From: Diphasiastrum complanatum
Lineage: Eukaryota; Streptophyta; Lycopodiopsida; Lycopodiales; Lycopodiaceae
Reading direction: 5' to 3'
Assembly: GCA_029204225.1 (NCBI GenBank)
Contig: CM055096.1
Location: forward strand, 67,680,370-67,744,369
Length of the DNA stretch: 64,000 nt
Positions 21,215 to 32,576 of the stretch are shown piece by piece (position 1 is the stretch's first letter; each line of letters begins with the position of its first letter). The notes below the pieces were generated by a model, which did no database searches, was not told the DNA's origin, and worked only from the letters and a program-made list of their open reading frames with translations. The translations under genes and the position numbers were made by a program.

Positions 21215-21856
21215 TGTGAAAGATTTCAGATCCTTAAGGTCCAATCTACTTGAATGATATTTGGTTAGAAAGAGAAATACACTACCAATCTCACCAATGT
21301 AGAAAAATCAGCATCTACACACAAATTGAGATGCAAACACCAATAGAACTTGATCAAACTTGAATTAAATGATTATGTACTGTTGTTGTCCATACAAAAC
21401 CAGCAAGCTACTCTATTTCACACGTGTGGATCCAAAAATAGCAAATATAGATCATTCTACAAATAGAATTGCAAGCAAACACCAAGATAGTGCACCAATG
21501 GATAGTAGAACCCAAGAGAACCAGCATGAAATGAGATAGAGAAGAGAGAAGATCACTCTCTCCACTAGTTACATCCTTTTATAACAGGTCCAAACCCTAT
21601 TTGGCCACTTGGCTTTCCCACCAAAATGCTAATCCTACTAATTTTGGGTCTAGATTCAATGTACCCAACTATTCAAATTGAATCTACTCAAACTCGCATT
21701 CTAACTTTCCCACACTTTCAAAAACTGGCTATTCAAATGAAATTTAGACTAATGAACTTTGAAAAGTCAACCTCTAAGTCAAAAACAAGTTTTGGCCTCA
21801 TTATGCCAAATATGAAAATATTGCAAAATGTGATGAAACTAGTTGAATCTTTCACA
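21215..21856 (-). repeat. 3' LTR of truncated copia element C
   Basis: 642 bp, TGTGAAAGATTT...AATCTTTCACA on the + strand. The inverted ends match those of A and B. It contains TTCACACGTGTGGA at 21417-21430 and a TATA-like TTATAAAAGG (minus sense) at 21575-21584. The polypurine tract adjoins on the right. The matching 5' LTR is missing, so no target duplication can be tested; the left flank is GTGAA. Confidence 0.85.
21575..21584 (-). promoter_or_regulatory. TATA-like box in the LTR of element C
   Basis: TTATAAAAGG on the minus strand, in the same relative part of the LTR as the TATA boxes of A and B. In this 3' LTR copy it could at most drive transcription out of the element. Confidence 0.4.
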
Positions 21857-21868
21857 CTCCCTCTTCAA
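21857..21868 (-). other. Polypurine tract of element C
   Basis: GTTGAAGAGGGAG-type run on the minus strand directly before TGTGAAAG, as in A and B. Confidence 0.8.
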
Positions 21869-23794
21869 CTAGTTTTAGCATAGACTTTGATAATACTCCA
21901 AGTGAAGTCCTATGCTTCATGAACAAAGTCTTTTCCCAATTCTTTGGTGAATATATCAGCTACACATTCCCTTGAAGACACATGTTGAAGCTCCACCTCC
22001 TTTGCAATGACTCGCTCCCTCACAAAATGATATTGTATCTCAATATGCTTGCTCCTAGCATGAAAGATAGGATTGGATGCCATTCTTTGGGCTGATTGAT
22101 TGTCACAAAAGATGATTGGGCTCTCTGAAAAATCCAGCAAGTGAAGATCCTTGATCATTCTCTTGATCCATACCATCTCCTTTTGTGCAATGTGTAAGAG
22201 CTTTGTACTCGGCCTCACTAGATGACAATGAGATAGTGGCTTGTTTCTTTGACATCCATGATATAGCTCCATCACCTATGAAAATACAATAAGCACTAAT
22301 GGATGCCCTATCCATTACATCTCTAGCATAGTCCGAATCTAAAAATCCAAAAAGATTAGGTGATGATCCCTCATACAATATGCCAAAATCTCGAATTCCA
22401 ATGATGTACCTCAAAACTCGCTTTCCTAGCTTCCAATGCTCCTCACTAGGATCTTGCATGAATTGACTCAATCTTCCAACACAATAGCTTATATCAGGTC
22501 TAGTAATGGTTAGATAGATGAGTGAACCAACTAGCTTCCTATAGATAGTAATGTCCTCAAAGGATCTTTCATTACCTCTTAAAGTTAGCTTTACATGAGA
22601 CTCCATAGATGTATCAATAGCTTTTGCATCTACCATATGAAATCTTTCTAGAATAGAATTAGCATACTTCTCTTGACAAATGAAAGTAGATTGAGAAGAT
22701 CTAATGACTTCTATTCCTAAAATGTAATGCAAATTACCAAGATCATGCACTCAAACTCCTTCTTAAGAGCATTCTTGATATCCTCCACATCTTGATTGTC
22801 TCCACCCCTCAAGATGATATCATCCACATAGATTAGCAAGATGGTAACATCATTTCCAGCAAACCTATAATAAAGTGAATGATCATACTCACTCATAACA
22901 AAGTCTTGAGAGAGTAAAAAAATGTTAAGCTTAGCATACCAACTCCTTGGTGCTTGCTTAAGGCCATACAAACTCTTTTGTAGAGGACACACATGATTTG
23001 GCTTTGTTGTGAAATGTAGCTCTTGGGTTGCTCCATGTACACTTCCTCCTCAAGATCACCATCCAAGAATGCATTTGAAATGTCCATTTGCCGTGAATCA
23101 CATCCATAAAGTGTAGCAAGTGAAATGATGACTCAAATGCTTACCATCTTTGCCACGAGTGCAAAGGTCTCATCATAGTCAATTCCTTGTTGTTGAGCAT
23201 ATCCTTTTGCCACTAATCCTTGTACTTGTTGATAGATCCATATTGGTTTGTCTTCACCTTGAAGATCCATTTGCATCCAATAGCTTTCTTGTCCTTAGGC
23301 AACTCCACCAATCTCCATGTTCCATTCTTCATAAGAGCTTGATACTCGAGATCCATTGCTTGGATCCACTCCTCTTCTTTCCTTGCTTGATCTACACTTG
23401 TAGGCTCATCCAAAGAGGTTAGGAAAGCAACATAATTTTCATAAACTACTTGCTTACTCTTTTGATCATATGTGAGCCTTGAAGGTACTTGTATTTCTCT
23501 TGATGTTCTCCTTGGCTTTTGATTTGATGAAGGTCCATCATCACCACCATCCAAAGTTAGATCCTTCTCATCAACATCATGAATGTTAGATCCATCCACA
23601 CTACCATCAATCATGCTTGAAGACACCTTTGGTATATTTCCCTCATCAAAAATGACATCTCTACCAACAATCACTTTGTTAGTAGAAGGAATGTAAACCT
23701 TGTAGGCTTTACTCACCTCACTATATCCAACAAAAATACCTCTTTTCTTGAAGATGAATCCTCCTTGGTCCTATCATCAAGAGTAATGTTGCAA
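21869..23794 (-). pseudogene. Copia element C: RNase H, RT and integrase C-terminus, truncated
   Basis: Minus-strand coding relic most similar to element B. It carries RNase H (DSDYARDVMD, CDNQSAQRMASNP, VADIFTKELGKD) and the RT thumb and palm (YVDDIILRGGDN near 22820, [13 protein letters not shown]). The upstream RT part (IGCKWIFKVKTNQYGSINKY) and the integrase C-terminal block (SKAYKVYIPSTNKV near 23700) follow. Frameshifts lie near 22165, 22745, 22990 and 23215. Homology stops at about 23794 in the FVGYSE block. Gag, protease, the integrase core and the 5' LTR are gone. In RNase H, DSDFAGD is altered to DSDYARD. Confidence 0.92.
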
Positions 23795-23930
23795 ATTTTA
23801 GATTAGTCCGACCCCTAGGGTAGATGTAGATCTAGTTAATTATCGAAGTCCCAGGTCCGATCCTTAGGTTAGAGTAGCGGTTGACCATGACCCGTAGATT
23901 TAGGCAGTTAGGTAGACCAGATAGACATAT
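23795..23930. other. Left part of the sequence interrupted by the LARD element
   Basis: No gene. It joins 31210 onward once the LARD element and one CATAT copy are removed. Both sides are rich in TAGATTAG-like words, and 31.4 kb has a TATATATATAAAA stretch, so the target may itself be an LTR. This is an inference from composition only. Confidence 0.35.
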
Positions 23931-24454
23931 TATAAGATAAGCTCGCTAAGATCCTGCTTACAAGATAAAACAACACAATGGAAAACACGCTATGGAGCAA
24001 CCACCCAACCAAGTAGAAACAACCAATCAACTCTAGAAGCTTCACCCCCAAGCCAAGGAACAAGAAGCATGAAGGTAGAGTGAAACCCTGGCAATGAATC
24101 CATGATCACAATGAGGAGTAGGGCGAGTTTGGCCTCAATATATAGAGCCAAAAGCAACCTAGGCACATAGCCATGCATATCCCTAAGTTTCCTATACATA
24201 GATTCCCCTAGAATAGAGTCCTAAGCATGGACCACCTATTCATAGAATTGCTATTAATAACTCTACACATACATACATTGTCTCAAACCTTGTCTAAACT
24301 CCATTTAGTGTGTCTTAGGCCTATCAAGGATATTAGTTACTTTTGGGTCACATCCAGTATGGTGTGGCATAACTAACAGCTTGATTTACTGGAGTACCAT
24401 GTTTTAGAGACTAGGAGTATCAGTGAATCCTACTTACTGGTCATGGACATAACA
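23931..24454 (-). repeat. 3' LTR of the LARD element
   Basis: 524 bp. Bases 24230-24454 match 30986-31209, and 23931-23960 match 30957-30986 approximately. The middle part (23961-24229) is missing from the other LTR. On the minus strand it contains CTATATAT near 24137-24145, the best TATA candidate. Confidence 0.85.
24137..24146 (-). promoter_or_regulatory. TATA-like box in the LARD 3' LTR
   Basis: GGCTCTATATATTG on the minus strand, followed by a conserved word (ACTCGCCCTACTCC). The related LTR at 49310-49774 has TATATA at the equivalent place. The 5' LTR lacks this segment. Confidence 0.4.
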
Positions 24455-24466
24455 TTTTTCCCTCCT
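24455..24466 (-). other. Polypurine tract of the LARD element
   Basis: GGAGGGAAAAA on the minus strand directly before the LTR start TGTTATGTCC. The fragment at 49775 has GGGGAGAAGAA in the same place. Confidence 0.75.
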
Positions 24467-26053
24467 TAAACTGCTTCTATTCTTAGAAGCTCTCTAAACA
24501 AGAAAGATTAACATGAACAATTCTTTTAACTTTAAATATCAACCTAGAAAATCATTATCCTTAGTTAAACTTTCACTTCAAACAAGTACTCAGAGATAAT
24601 CCTATTTTCCAAATGATAATCTCTACACTGGAGTACAACTCAAGTTTGAAAAGTACACTAAGCAATAAATTTTTCATCTGGGTTACATTCATCACAAGTT
24701 AGTAATATCACTTGCATGTAAAACACTTACATAAAACACTGGGTGAAATAACCTAACTTAAGAGATTAAAGTGAAAGAAATAATAAAATAATTACAATTA
24801 CAGTCTGAAATTATCCACAACTCTGATAGATAATTCATAAGCTTTCAAGTACAAATATCCTTAGAATCCAAATTCTAAGATATGATAATTCATTTAGCTA
24901 GAACCTCTAGGAGAATCATTAAGATATAGAATGATTAAAATTCAACTCGAGTATCCCAGATACTCTTTTGAGTTAAATGCTCCTATTTCTAGCACCAAAT
25001 GAAAGAAAATAACATTCATTCATCTTAATAGACTTGTCTGTCTCCTAATATAACTAGAAATCCAATTGGATGAAGAACTATACTCAAGCATCTGTAGACC
25101 ACAAACTGTAGTAGAATAGCTAGCATCCACTAGACTAATTAAATTCTCCACAAATAAGATAACTTATCTTGTGAGAATATATGTGAGATCCATAGGCTCA
25201 CAAATAATATACTGGAGTAGAGAGATTCAAAACACTGATCTAAATTCTTACTCAAATAATAGATCAAGAATAAATCATCACAATTAAGAATCATTACAAT
25301 TCCTTATAATTCTCTAACAATAATTAAGTATCTATTTATGATTCGTCAACCATAAATATTTAGATTCATATGATTCGTCAATCATAATTTCTTGGAATCC
25401 AAAACCATAATCATTTACAGGATACTGGAGTATATGTTCCACATAACTCATGAAAAATAAGAATCATTCCAAAAGCTTTTCACTAAAAAAATACTGGATT
25501 TAGGAATATTTTTCAACCAAGATTCTTAAACTGAAGTGCAAGACTCAAGGTCTATAAATCATTGGTAATTAAAGACTGAACGCATACCAAAATGACAATC
25601 ATCTTCAATTACAAAAACTTTAGATTACAATCTAGAATCACATCTAGATACTCAAAGTCTTGCTGAATATCAATTCAGTTGTCATTCTTGGATTCATTAT
25701 GATTCGTTATCCATTTGAACTCTCTGGAATACAATCACTAATGAGCTGAGTCTATTCCTTAACTAAGGAATACTCTATCCCAAGAATACAATATATTCAA
25801 TGCAAACAATTTTAAACTGATGAACTGAAATGATTCACTAATCATGCGTCTTACAAGCAGTATAAATAAAAAACCATTGATTCCCGGTAAATCCACATCA
25901 CACTGATCATTTTACCAATTAACTTTATGTTGGAGTAATCAACTACTCAAGTTAATTGCTAATGATTTAGAAATCTCAAATGTCTAGGTGAAAAACTAGT
26001 ATAACACCACATTTAAATCCTTACCCAAATCATTTATAAGTTAATCCATAAAT
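24467..26053. other. LARD interior, 3' portion, non-coding
   Basis: AT-rich with no usable frame. Words such as the repeated ATGATTCGTCAA (25340-25385) are conserved in reverse orientation at 47100-47160 in the second copy. Conservation without coding potential suggests RNA-level or structural sequence of the family. Confidence 0.7.
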
Positions 26054-26229
26054 CACTACAAGAAAAGGTGGCAAAAATTACGGAAAATTTTTTTTCGCAA
26101 TTTCTTTTGGTCGAAATTGTGGAAAGCCAAAAACTTGCAAAAAAAATTCCGCAATTTATACCGTTATGGTAAAAATTGTAGAAAATCGTCCGCAATTTCT
26201 ACCAGCATGACAGAAATTGCAGAAAAAAT

Positions 26230-26760
26230 TGCCAAAAAGCTTTTGCAATTTGTATCATCATCACAGAATTTGCGGAAAAGAGTGTGGAAAAGATTTTTTG
26301 CAATTTTTTGGTCATGGCCAGAATTGCAAAAAATGTTTTCGCGGAAGAAATTGTAGAAAACATTGAATAAAATTTTTCGCAATTTCTCCCGTCGTGGTAA
26401 AAATTGCAGACAAAATTGTAGAAACAAATTTTTGCAATTTTCAGGCCATGGCAGAAATCGCGAAAAATGTTTCAGCGGCAGAAATTGAAAAAAAAGCTGT
26501 AGAAAGTTTTCTGCAATTTTTCTTATCGTGGTAGAAATTGCAGACAAAATTGCGGATTTTTTTTTTTTGTTATTTTTAGGCCATGACAGAAATTGTGAAA
26601 AACTTTCTGTGACTAAAATTGTAGAAAAAATTGTAAAAAATTTTCCGCAATTTCTCCCGTCGTGGTAGGAATCGTAGACAAAACTATAGAAAAATTTTTC
26701 ACAATTTTTAGACATGGCATAAATTGCAAAAATTATTGCAAATTGCAAAAAATTGCGAAA
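26230..26760. repeat. Tandem repeats of about 140 bp inside the CACTA element
   Basis: Units beginning near 26230, 26367, 26508 and 26641 share GCAATTTCT, CGTGGTA, AAATTGCAGACAAAATTG and GGCCATGRCAGAAAT boxes in the same order. They carry short inverted AATTGC/GCAATT pairs, typical of transposase-binding subterminal arrays. Confidence 0.75.
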
Positions 26761-26819
26761 AACTTCCACAATTTTTGCCATCACGGCAAGAATTGTAGAA
26801 AAAAATTTCTGCAATTTTT

Positions 26820-26975
26820 TGGCTAGCGTCGATTATCGAAAGCCGAATTGCTTGGCACGTCGCGGTTTCTTTTCATTTCGATTTTTGATTTTTGAACACG
26901 AAGAGGAGGATATTTTCGCGCCTAGCGATGGTGCTCTCTATGGCTCTTCTAATGATGCTTGATCTTTCTTAGGCT
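26820..26975 (+). other. Compositionally distinct patch in the CACTA element
   Basis: These 155 bp break the AAATTGC repeat pattern and are richer in G and C (GGCTAGCGTCGATTATCG, GAAGAGGAGG, CGCGCCTAGCG). A + frame reads FEHEEEDIFAPSDGALYGSS and ends at 26962. It may be a captured host gene fragment, as CACTA elements often carry; the donor is not identified. Confidence 0.4.
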
Positions 26976-27145
26976 TTTTTGTCACAACCAAGCTCTCTAC
27001 CTTGTTAATTTAGCCATAAAAATTTAGCCAAAAAATTTGCGGGAATGAAATTGCGGATTTGCCAAAAAATGACAAAAATTGTGAAAATTTCTGTAATTTT
27101 TGCCATTTTTTTTGGCAATTTTTGTCACCTTTTCTTGTAGTGAAT

Positions 27146-30100
27146 CTTCTATATAAAGATTTGTTAACTCTGCAAGTATCTGTCAAAACAATACTTGATC
27201 ATATATTCATGTTCACCAACTAGGTTAAGTGCACCAAATAACACACCAGGAATACACAGTAGATTCATACAAGATTGATTGTGCACATATGTGAATAATC
27301 TAACTATGACTCAATACATAAATACATTCACACTTGGCAGATTCCTCCAGAACCCACATATGTTACTCACATATCTCACTGAGATCTTGTAACTCAGCTA
27401 CAAAATATTTTCTATTTCTCATGAGTAAATAACATATCCGAGAAACCCCTGAGATGAATTCAATCTCAACAGTTTTCCAATCCAATTTTTTTTAATAGCA
27501 TAATTTCTCCCACTCAAACAACCCCTCTCTGATCCTAGTACTAAAACTAAGATTAGGTTGTTTCTATACAGAACTCTTAGACTTAAATTCTGATCAAACT
27601 TACTTCTATTCCAATCAAAATGAAACTAGTAACTTTCGACCTTTTACTCTACTACTTATAGATAATGATTCAAATTTTAAACTCGTTCCAATTCTAGATT
27701 GTCCACACAATTCCTAGAGAATTTCTCATATTCGAAAAGTTTCAATTAGGCATCTTACTCTGAATTTATCCGAAATTTCTTTCAGATCCAATCTCATCTC
27801 TATACCCCAGTTGGTTCTTCTTTAAAAACTACACAACCAACAGATTCCCAAATAGATTCTTATTCCACCACTTCACCCCTCCTTTTAAAGAAATCATAAA
27901 TTTCAATAAAAGTTAACTAAAAATTTGATACATGAAAATAACTAAATCCAAGAAAAGTCAATAAGAAGTGCTTTCACTAAAGAATTTTATTTTATTACAA
28001 ACAAGACTTCTCTTTCAAATATTTTCAATCGGAGTGATAGAAACTACTATTCCATCGAAATCCATTTATGCAACAGAGAAATTCTATGGTTTAAGAAATT
28101 GAAACATTTTAACCTTAGAATTTATCTGAATTCCAAGTCTATTCACACAAGTAGTAGTTTATATGACATAACAATCTTTCAGAAGAATAACTTAATGTTG
28201 GAAAGAATCATATAAATCAGTTTGATATCCTATATTTGAGAAATTACTAAAAAGTAAAGGATTAATTAAGAAAGTAAGAAATAGATTTGAGGGCCTCTAA
28301 TTTTGTAAATAATGAGATACCATATTAGGATCTAGATTAAATCTCAAAATTCTCCAAAATACCCCACATTTGATCGAATGGTTTTCTTATTTCCTATATC
28401 GCGACTAGGTACTAAACACACCATTGATCATCAGATCTTTACAGTCCTACAATTTTCTTTCCAAAATTATTGATGTCTCATACCATCAGCTTTTCCTTCT
28501 AGAAAATACTTAATCGCCTCATCTGATATTCTATAGATCCATTGATCATCTAACTGTCCTATAATCACTATATGATATTATCTCATGTTTCCAAACACTG
28601 GAGAATCCATTTATTTGGATGACTGACATGCCTATCAGATGGATATCCAACATCCACATCTGATTATGTGACTTAGATAGAAGAATTAACATGGTTCAAT
28701 ATTACATCATGATCCTTTCTAATTAATGATAAGCTTCAAAACCCTACTAATGTATCAAATCTAGGGATAAGCTTCTGTCAATTAATAGATCCAACGTAAT
28801 CCACGTATCAGATTCCACTTCTAACCTCACAATTGACATCCAAAACTACGGCTAACTCAATGATTACAAAGATATGAATTCAACTGAATGAATTCTAACT
28901 AGGAAATTCATAACCAGTATTAAGCATTTATTTATAGGGATTATCAAAATTCTAACTGCGAAATACATTTCTCGATCACACTTACTACCTCTGATGTCCA
29001 CTCTTCTTCCCTCCTTAGAATTTTTAGTTCCCTGAAAATATATTTCAGCTAAGGTACCAAGAAGACGTATTGAGATTAGTAAATGTGTTAAAAAAAACTA
29101 ATTACTGTAGGAAAAAAGTCTAAAACAATTTCATTTCCGTCCTATACCTGGGCTGAATATTAGATATATCAAAAATCATTTACTAGTATATGAAACAATA
29201 CTAGTCTGATCTTTTGAATATAATTCACCATAAGATTTTACTGGAAATGAAATCAGTTATGTAATTTCTATTATTACAAATTTTCCAGTAAAATTGGACT
29301 TTTTTTTTTTTTATTGACTGGTTTGGCATTACTTTGTTAATATTGACAAAACCTATCCAATCATGAAATTACATGAATGGGAATTCCACCCATAGGATGT
29401 CAGTAATTCTTGAACTGTATCCTGTTAGATTTACTAACTAGATAAAGAATACTATCGTCACTCATTCAACTTGGTCATTTCATATTGTTTGACAATTTTA
29501 ATCAATTTTAACGAGTATCTTGCACAAACATTCACTTGACTGATTTCTATCGATCAACATCGATTAGAAAACTATTAGACAAGTAACTAATTTTCAATTT
29601 TTACCAAATTGAAATTCAACAAAAAAAAAAATTCCAATTTTAACTTTCAATCTAGGAGTTCCCAACTCCAAAGTGAAAAAATGACAGCACAATAAAAATT
29701 GTTGGCAGATCATTGCAGTTCCTTCTGTCAATTTTAACTTATCTATCACCAGAAAATAATTTAGATTTAGTGAAACCACTGTGATCAATTTTGACTGATA
29801 AACTCAGTTTAATTAATTCACTAATCTAAACTGATTTCATAGATAACAAAAAAATGATCAAAATTTTGTTTTTTTTGAAAAACTCAATTTTTCCTTTGTT
29901 TTACGTAATTCAAAAATTCTAACAAAAATATTGTTAGTATAAAAGACAATCGAAAATCGAAAAAAATTGAAAAACTATCTGATTCCTAATAACTAATTCA
30001 ATGTCAAACTGGCATACAAAGCACACTACATTAGTCATAAACGTCATTAAGAAATTTTTTACGTAAACTTCAGTTTTACAGAATTTGTCAACCATTAACC

Positions 30101-30943
30101 CTGATTTGTGACCCAACTGTCAGAGCACATGCGTATGACCACTCAAATCGATTGTAAATCCATCATGCATGTTAGAAACACTCTGAGAATCAGCATGCAA
30201 CTAATCCATGCAAACACAGTACTACCAATTAGGGAAATGACTGGCATGCAATCAGAACAATTCCAAATTTTGTCAGGCTGATGTGGCAAGCATCTTCTCA
30301 CATGGTCCAATTTGATATCTTGTAGCCAAAGTTATGATCTAGGCTTCACACGTGCGAGATCAGAGTGTCTGAAAATCAGTAGTAGGGCGCACTTCCATAA
30401 TCACCAAAAATTGTCATTTTTTGAACTCCGGTTTTTTCATCACCACAAAGTGAAAATTCATGATATACAACTCTTTCTCTAACACATGCAAACCCATTTA
30501 CAGAATTACAACCATCTAATTGATCTGATCTTGCTGGATTTTGGTTCTTACTATCTATTTTGTGCCAAAAAACATGAAAAACCAAGCAATTTTGACCAAA
30601 ACATAGCCTAGAATCATATAATCATTGGAGAAAATTGGCATGCATCATTAATTTCATCATTAATGAACCCTAAAACGAAAGTACACTTGCTGAAAAATTC
30701 AGATCTACCAAAGATTTGATCTACACAAGAAAAAACTCCAAAAAAAGCTTCACAAATTGGCCTTCAAGGACAATTCTCCATAAAACCAACAAAGAATCCC
30801 AAGAGTGGATCTTAGCAACATGCAAATTGAAACTGGGATAGAACACCCCTTGCTATATACCTTGGAAGAGAATTCCAATGATCCAATCCAAAATTTCGAC
30901 GAAAGGTAGCCCTTCTCCATGTTATCCAATCTTCGTAAGCCTT
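27146..30943. other. LARD interior, 5' portion, non-coding
   Basis: AT-rich with no recognised coding sequence. Segments at 27360-27480 and 27500-27600 match 46120-46210 and 45980-46070 of the second copy in reverse orientation. TTCACACGTGCGAG at 30345-30358 corresponds to CTCGCACGTGTGAA at 43461-43474. Confidence 0.75.
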
Positions 30944-30955
30944 GCTCTGATACCA
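30944..30955 (-). other. Primer binding site of the LARD element
   Basis: TGGTATCAGAGC on the minus strand, one base from the 5' LTR end. It is identical to the initiator tRNA-Met sites of copia elements A and B. Confidence 0.92.
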
Positions 30956-30956
30956 C

Positions 30957-31209
30957 TATAAGGGAAGCTCCCTAAGATCCTGCTTAGACCACCTATTCAT
31001 AGAATTGCTATTGATAATCTACACATGCATACATTATCTCAAACCTTGTCTAAACTCCATTTAGTGTGTTCTGGGCCTCACAAAGATATTAGTTACTTTC
31101 GGGTCACATCCAGTATGACGTGGCACAACTAACAGCTTGATTTATTGGAGTACCGTGTATCCAAGACTAGGAGTATACCAAATCCTACTTACTAGTCATG
31201 GACATAACA
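30957..31209 (-). repeat. 5' LTR of the LARD element, internally deleted
   Basis: 253 bp. Compared with the 3' LTR, about 269 bp (equivalent to 23961-24229) are missing, including the TATA-like box. As both LTRs are copied from one template at insertion, the deletion occurred afterwards, and this copy should lack a normal promoter. Confidence 0.85.
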
Positions 31210-31732
31210 CATATAGTTTAGTCGGTAGTGTAGATTAGCTTAGATCAGTCTAGAGTAGATGGTTTGGATGAGTTAGATGAATTAGATTAGACTTACTTAA
31301 AGATTGATCCAGTTAACTTAGGGAGTTGCCCTATCCCCTTAGCATAGATAAGTGATATTTTTGAAATAGGTAGGAACTGGCTAGGTAGGTTAGCAAGTAC
31401 CAAAGAAATCCTATATATATAAAATCTTGTCTTGTGTAAATTGTTGTTACCCTTGTACAAACTCTGTGTGAAAATCCTATTTTAGATAGTTACTATCCTT
31501 GTCATTATTGTCCTCTGTTGCACTTCAAGGCATGATCAAATTTGTCAAGGGAAATTTCGGCCGAAATGCAAGTTAGGCTGATTTTTTGACAAAAATTGTT
31601 ATTTTTAGTAAACAATAGCATGTTCTGATTAGAAAATCTCATAAATCTAGCAGTCAATCTGAAAATGGATTGTGCACAATGCAAGCACTATTGATTTGGC
31701 ATTGATTGGACCACTCTCCAAAAATAACAGTA
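31210..31732. other. Right part of the LARD target, possible LTR
   Basis: It continues the sequence broken at 23930. TATATATATAAAATC near 31409 could be a promoter, followed by about 200 bp without coding sequence. No gene seen. Confidence 0.35.
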
Positions 31733-31972
31733 GGCGAGTTATAATTTTCCTTTATATATGGGCGAGTTACCTCATTTTCAATCTCATTATTCATGCTCAT
31801 TACTCACCTTATTACTCGCGCTCATTACTCGTCGGTGCCCATCACTGGCGCTCAGCCCTTTACTCGCCATCTGACTTATTACTCGTCATGTTGATTACTC
31901 GTGTCCTATGTCATTATTGCCTTGTTGACTACTCGCTGACGCCATATAACTCGCGGCATCCCATAAACTCGC
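31733..31972. repeat. Array of ACTCG words
   Basis: ACTCG occurs eight times on the + strand between 31814 and 31971, often as TTACTCGY. Its complement CGAGT occurs twice before that (31735 and 31763). The spacing is irregular, mostly 13-35 bases. It lies just upstream of an unrecognised open frame starting at 31999. Confidence 0.55.
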
Positions 31973-31998
31973 GACGCCCAATTACTATTTTTTGCCAT

Positions 31999-32576
31999 CA
32001 TGTCTTCTACTGATTCCAGTCGCTCCCCTCGATATGTCATTCCCCGTGATGTTCCATCTACAACGAATCTCATGGTGCTTCTTAGCACAAGCAGGGTGGC
32101 TGAGTGGATGACCCTTGTTGAGCCTTTGTTCATGGCTATGGGTATCCATGAGTGTGCCTTCTCAAACAAAATAAATATGCAATTTATTACGATGGCTTTT
32201 AGCACTTGAACTGAGGCGAAATAATCCAAGTTTTACATTACCTACCAAGGAGCTACCCACAAGGTGCGAGTTACAGATGCCGCCCTTGCAGCCCTAGGAA
32301 TTTATTCAGAAGCATGCCCATCTTCGACCCATAAGCACACCAAGAATATCATTAAGCCTTTCATGGACACCACCATAGAACTGTATTGGACCAATGATGG
32401 TTACCTGGTAGAGGCCATTAGAGATCCCACCCTCCAGGCCGCCGCTCAATTGTTGAACAACGTCTTGATGGTTGGCAACCTCAGGAAGGAAAGGATTTCA
32501 TGTCAGATCCTCCATCGCCTAGTGGAATCTAACTATAAGTTAGGTCAGGGACCCTTGGAACCTTATAACTAGTATA
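31999..32576 (+). pseudogene. Unrecognised coding-like relic
   Basis: The ATG at 31999 opens MSSTDSSRSPRYVIPRDVP and continues for 70 codons to 32209. After a stop and a frame change, 32225-32572 reads KFYITYQGATHKVRVTDAAL, then LRKERISCQILHRLVES. Amino-acid use looks protein-like and helical, and the two frames could be parts of one broken gene. I see no catalytic motif or zinc knuckle. A gag-like retroelement protein is possible from context, but no family is recognised. Confidence 0.35.

Larger units (their letters stand above)
26054..27142. mobile_element. Non-autonomous CACTA transposon nested in the LARD element
   Basis: 1089 bp. Terminal inverted repeats of about 26 bp start CACTACAAGAAAAGGTG at 26054 and end with the reverse complement at 27142, with one mismatch in about 26. 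The 3-bp target duplication is AAT (26051-26053, 27143-27145), as expected for CACTA elements. It has no transposase: the interior is made of AAATTGC/GCAATTT words and roughly 140-bp tandem repeats. The opposite-strand LARD copy has an unoccupied site near 46430, which confirms the insertion. The 216-codon minus frame inside it is repeat-derived. Confidence 0.95.
23931..31209 (-). mobile_element. Large non-coding LTR retrotransposon (LARD-like)
   Basis: It has 5-bp target duplications CATAT (23926-23930 and 31210-31214), a primer site TGGTATCAGAGC, a polypurine tract and two related LTRs around an interior of about 6.5 kb. Apart from a nested CACTA element, the interior has no frame with recognisable homology. 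In transcription sense the LTRs begin TGTTATGTCC and end CTTATA, so the ends are TG...TA rather than TG...CA. The shared parts of the LTRs differ at about one base in ten, so the insertion is old. A diverged copy lies at 43.4-47.3 kb and a third fragment at 49.3-50.0 kb. With no proteins of its own it must be mobilised by another element. Confidence 0.88.

Noticed and set aside
26164-26814. 216-codon minus-strand open frame
   Set aside because: It lies wholly inside the non-autonomous CACTA element and is produced by AAATTGC-type tandem repeats. The peptide is a repeated pattern without a domain.
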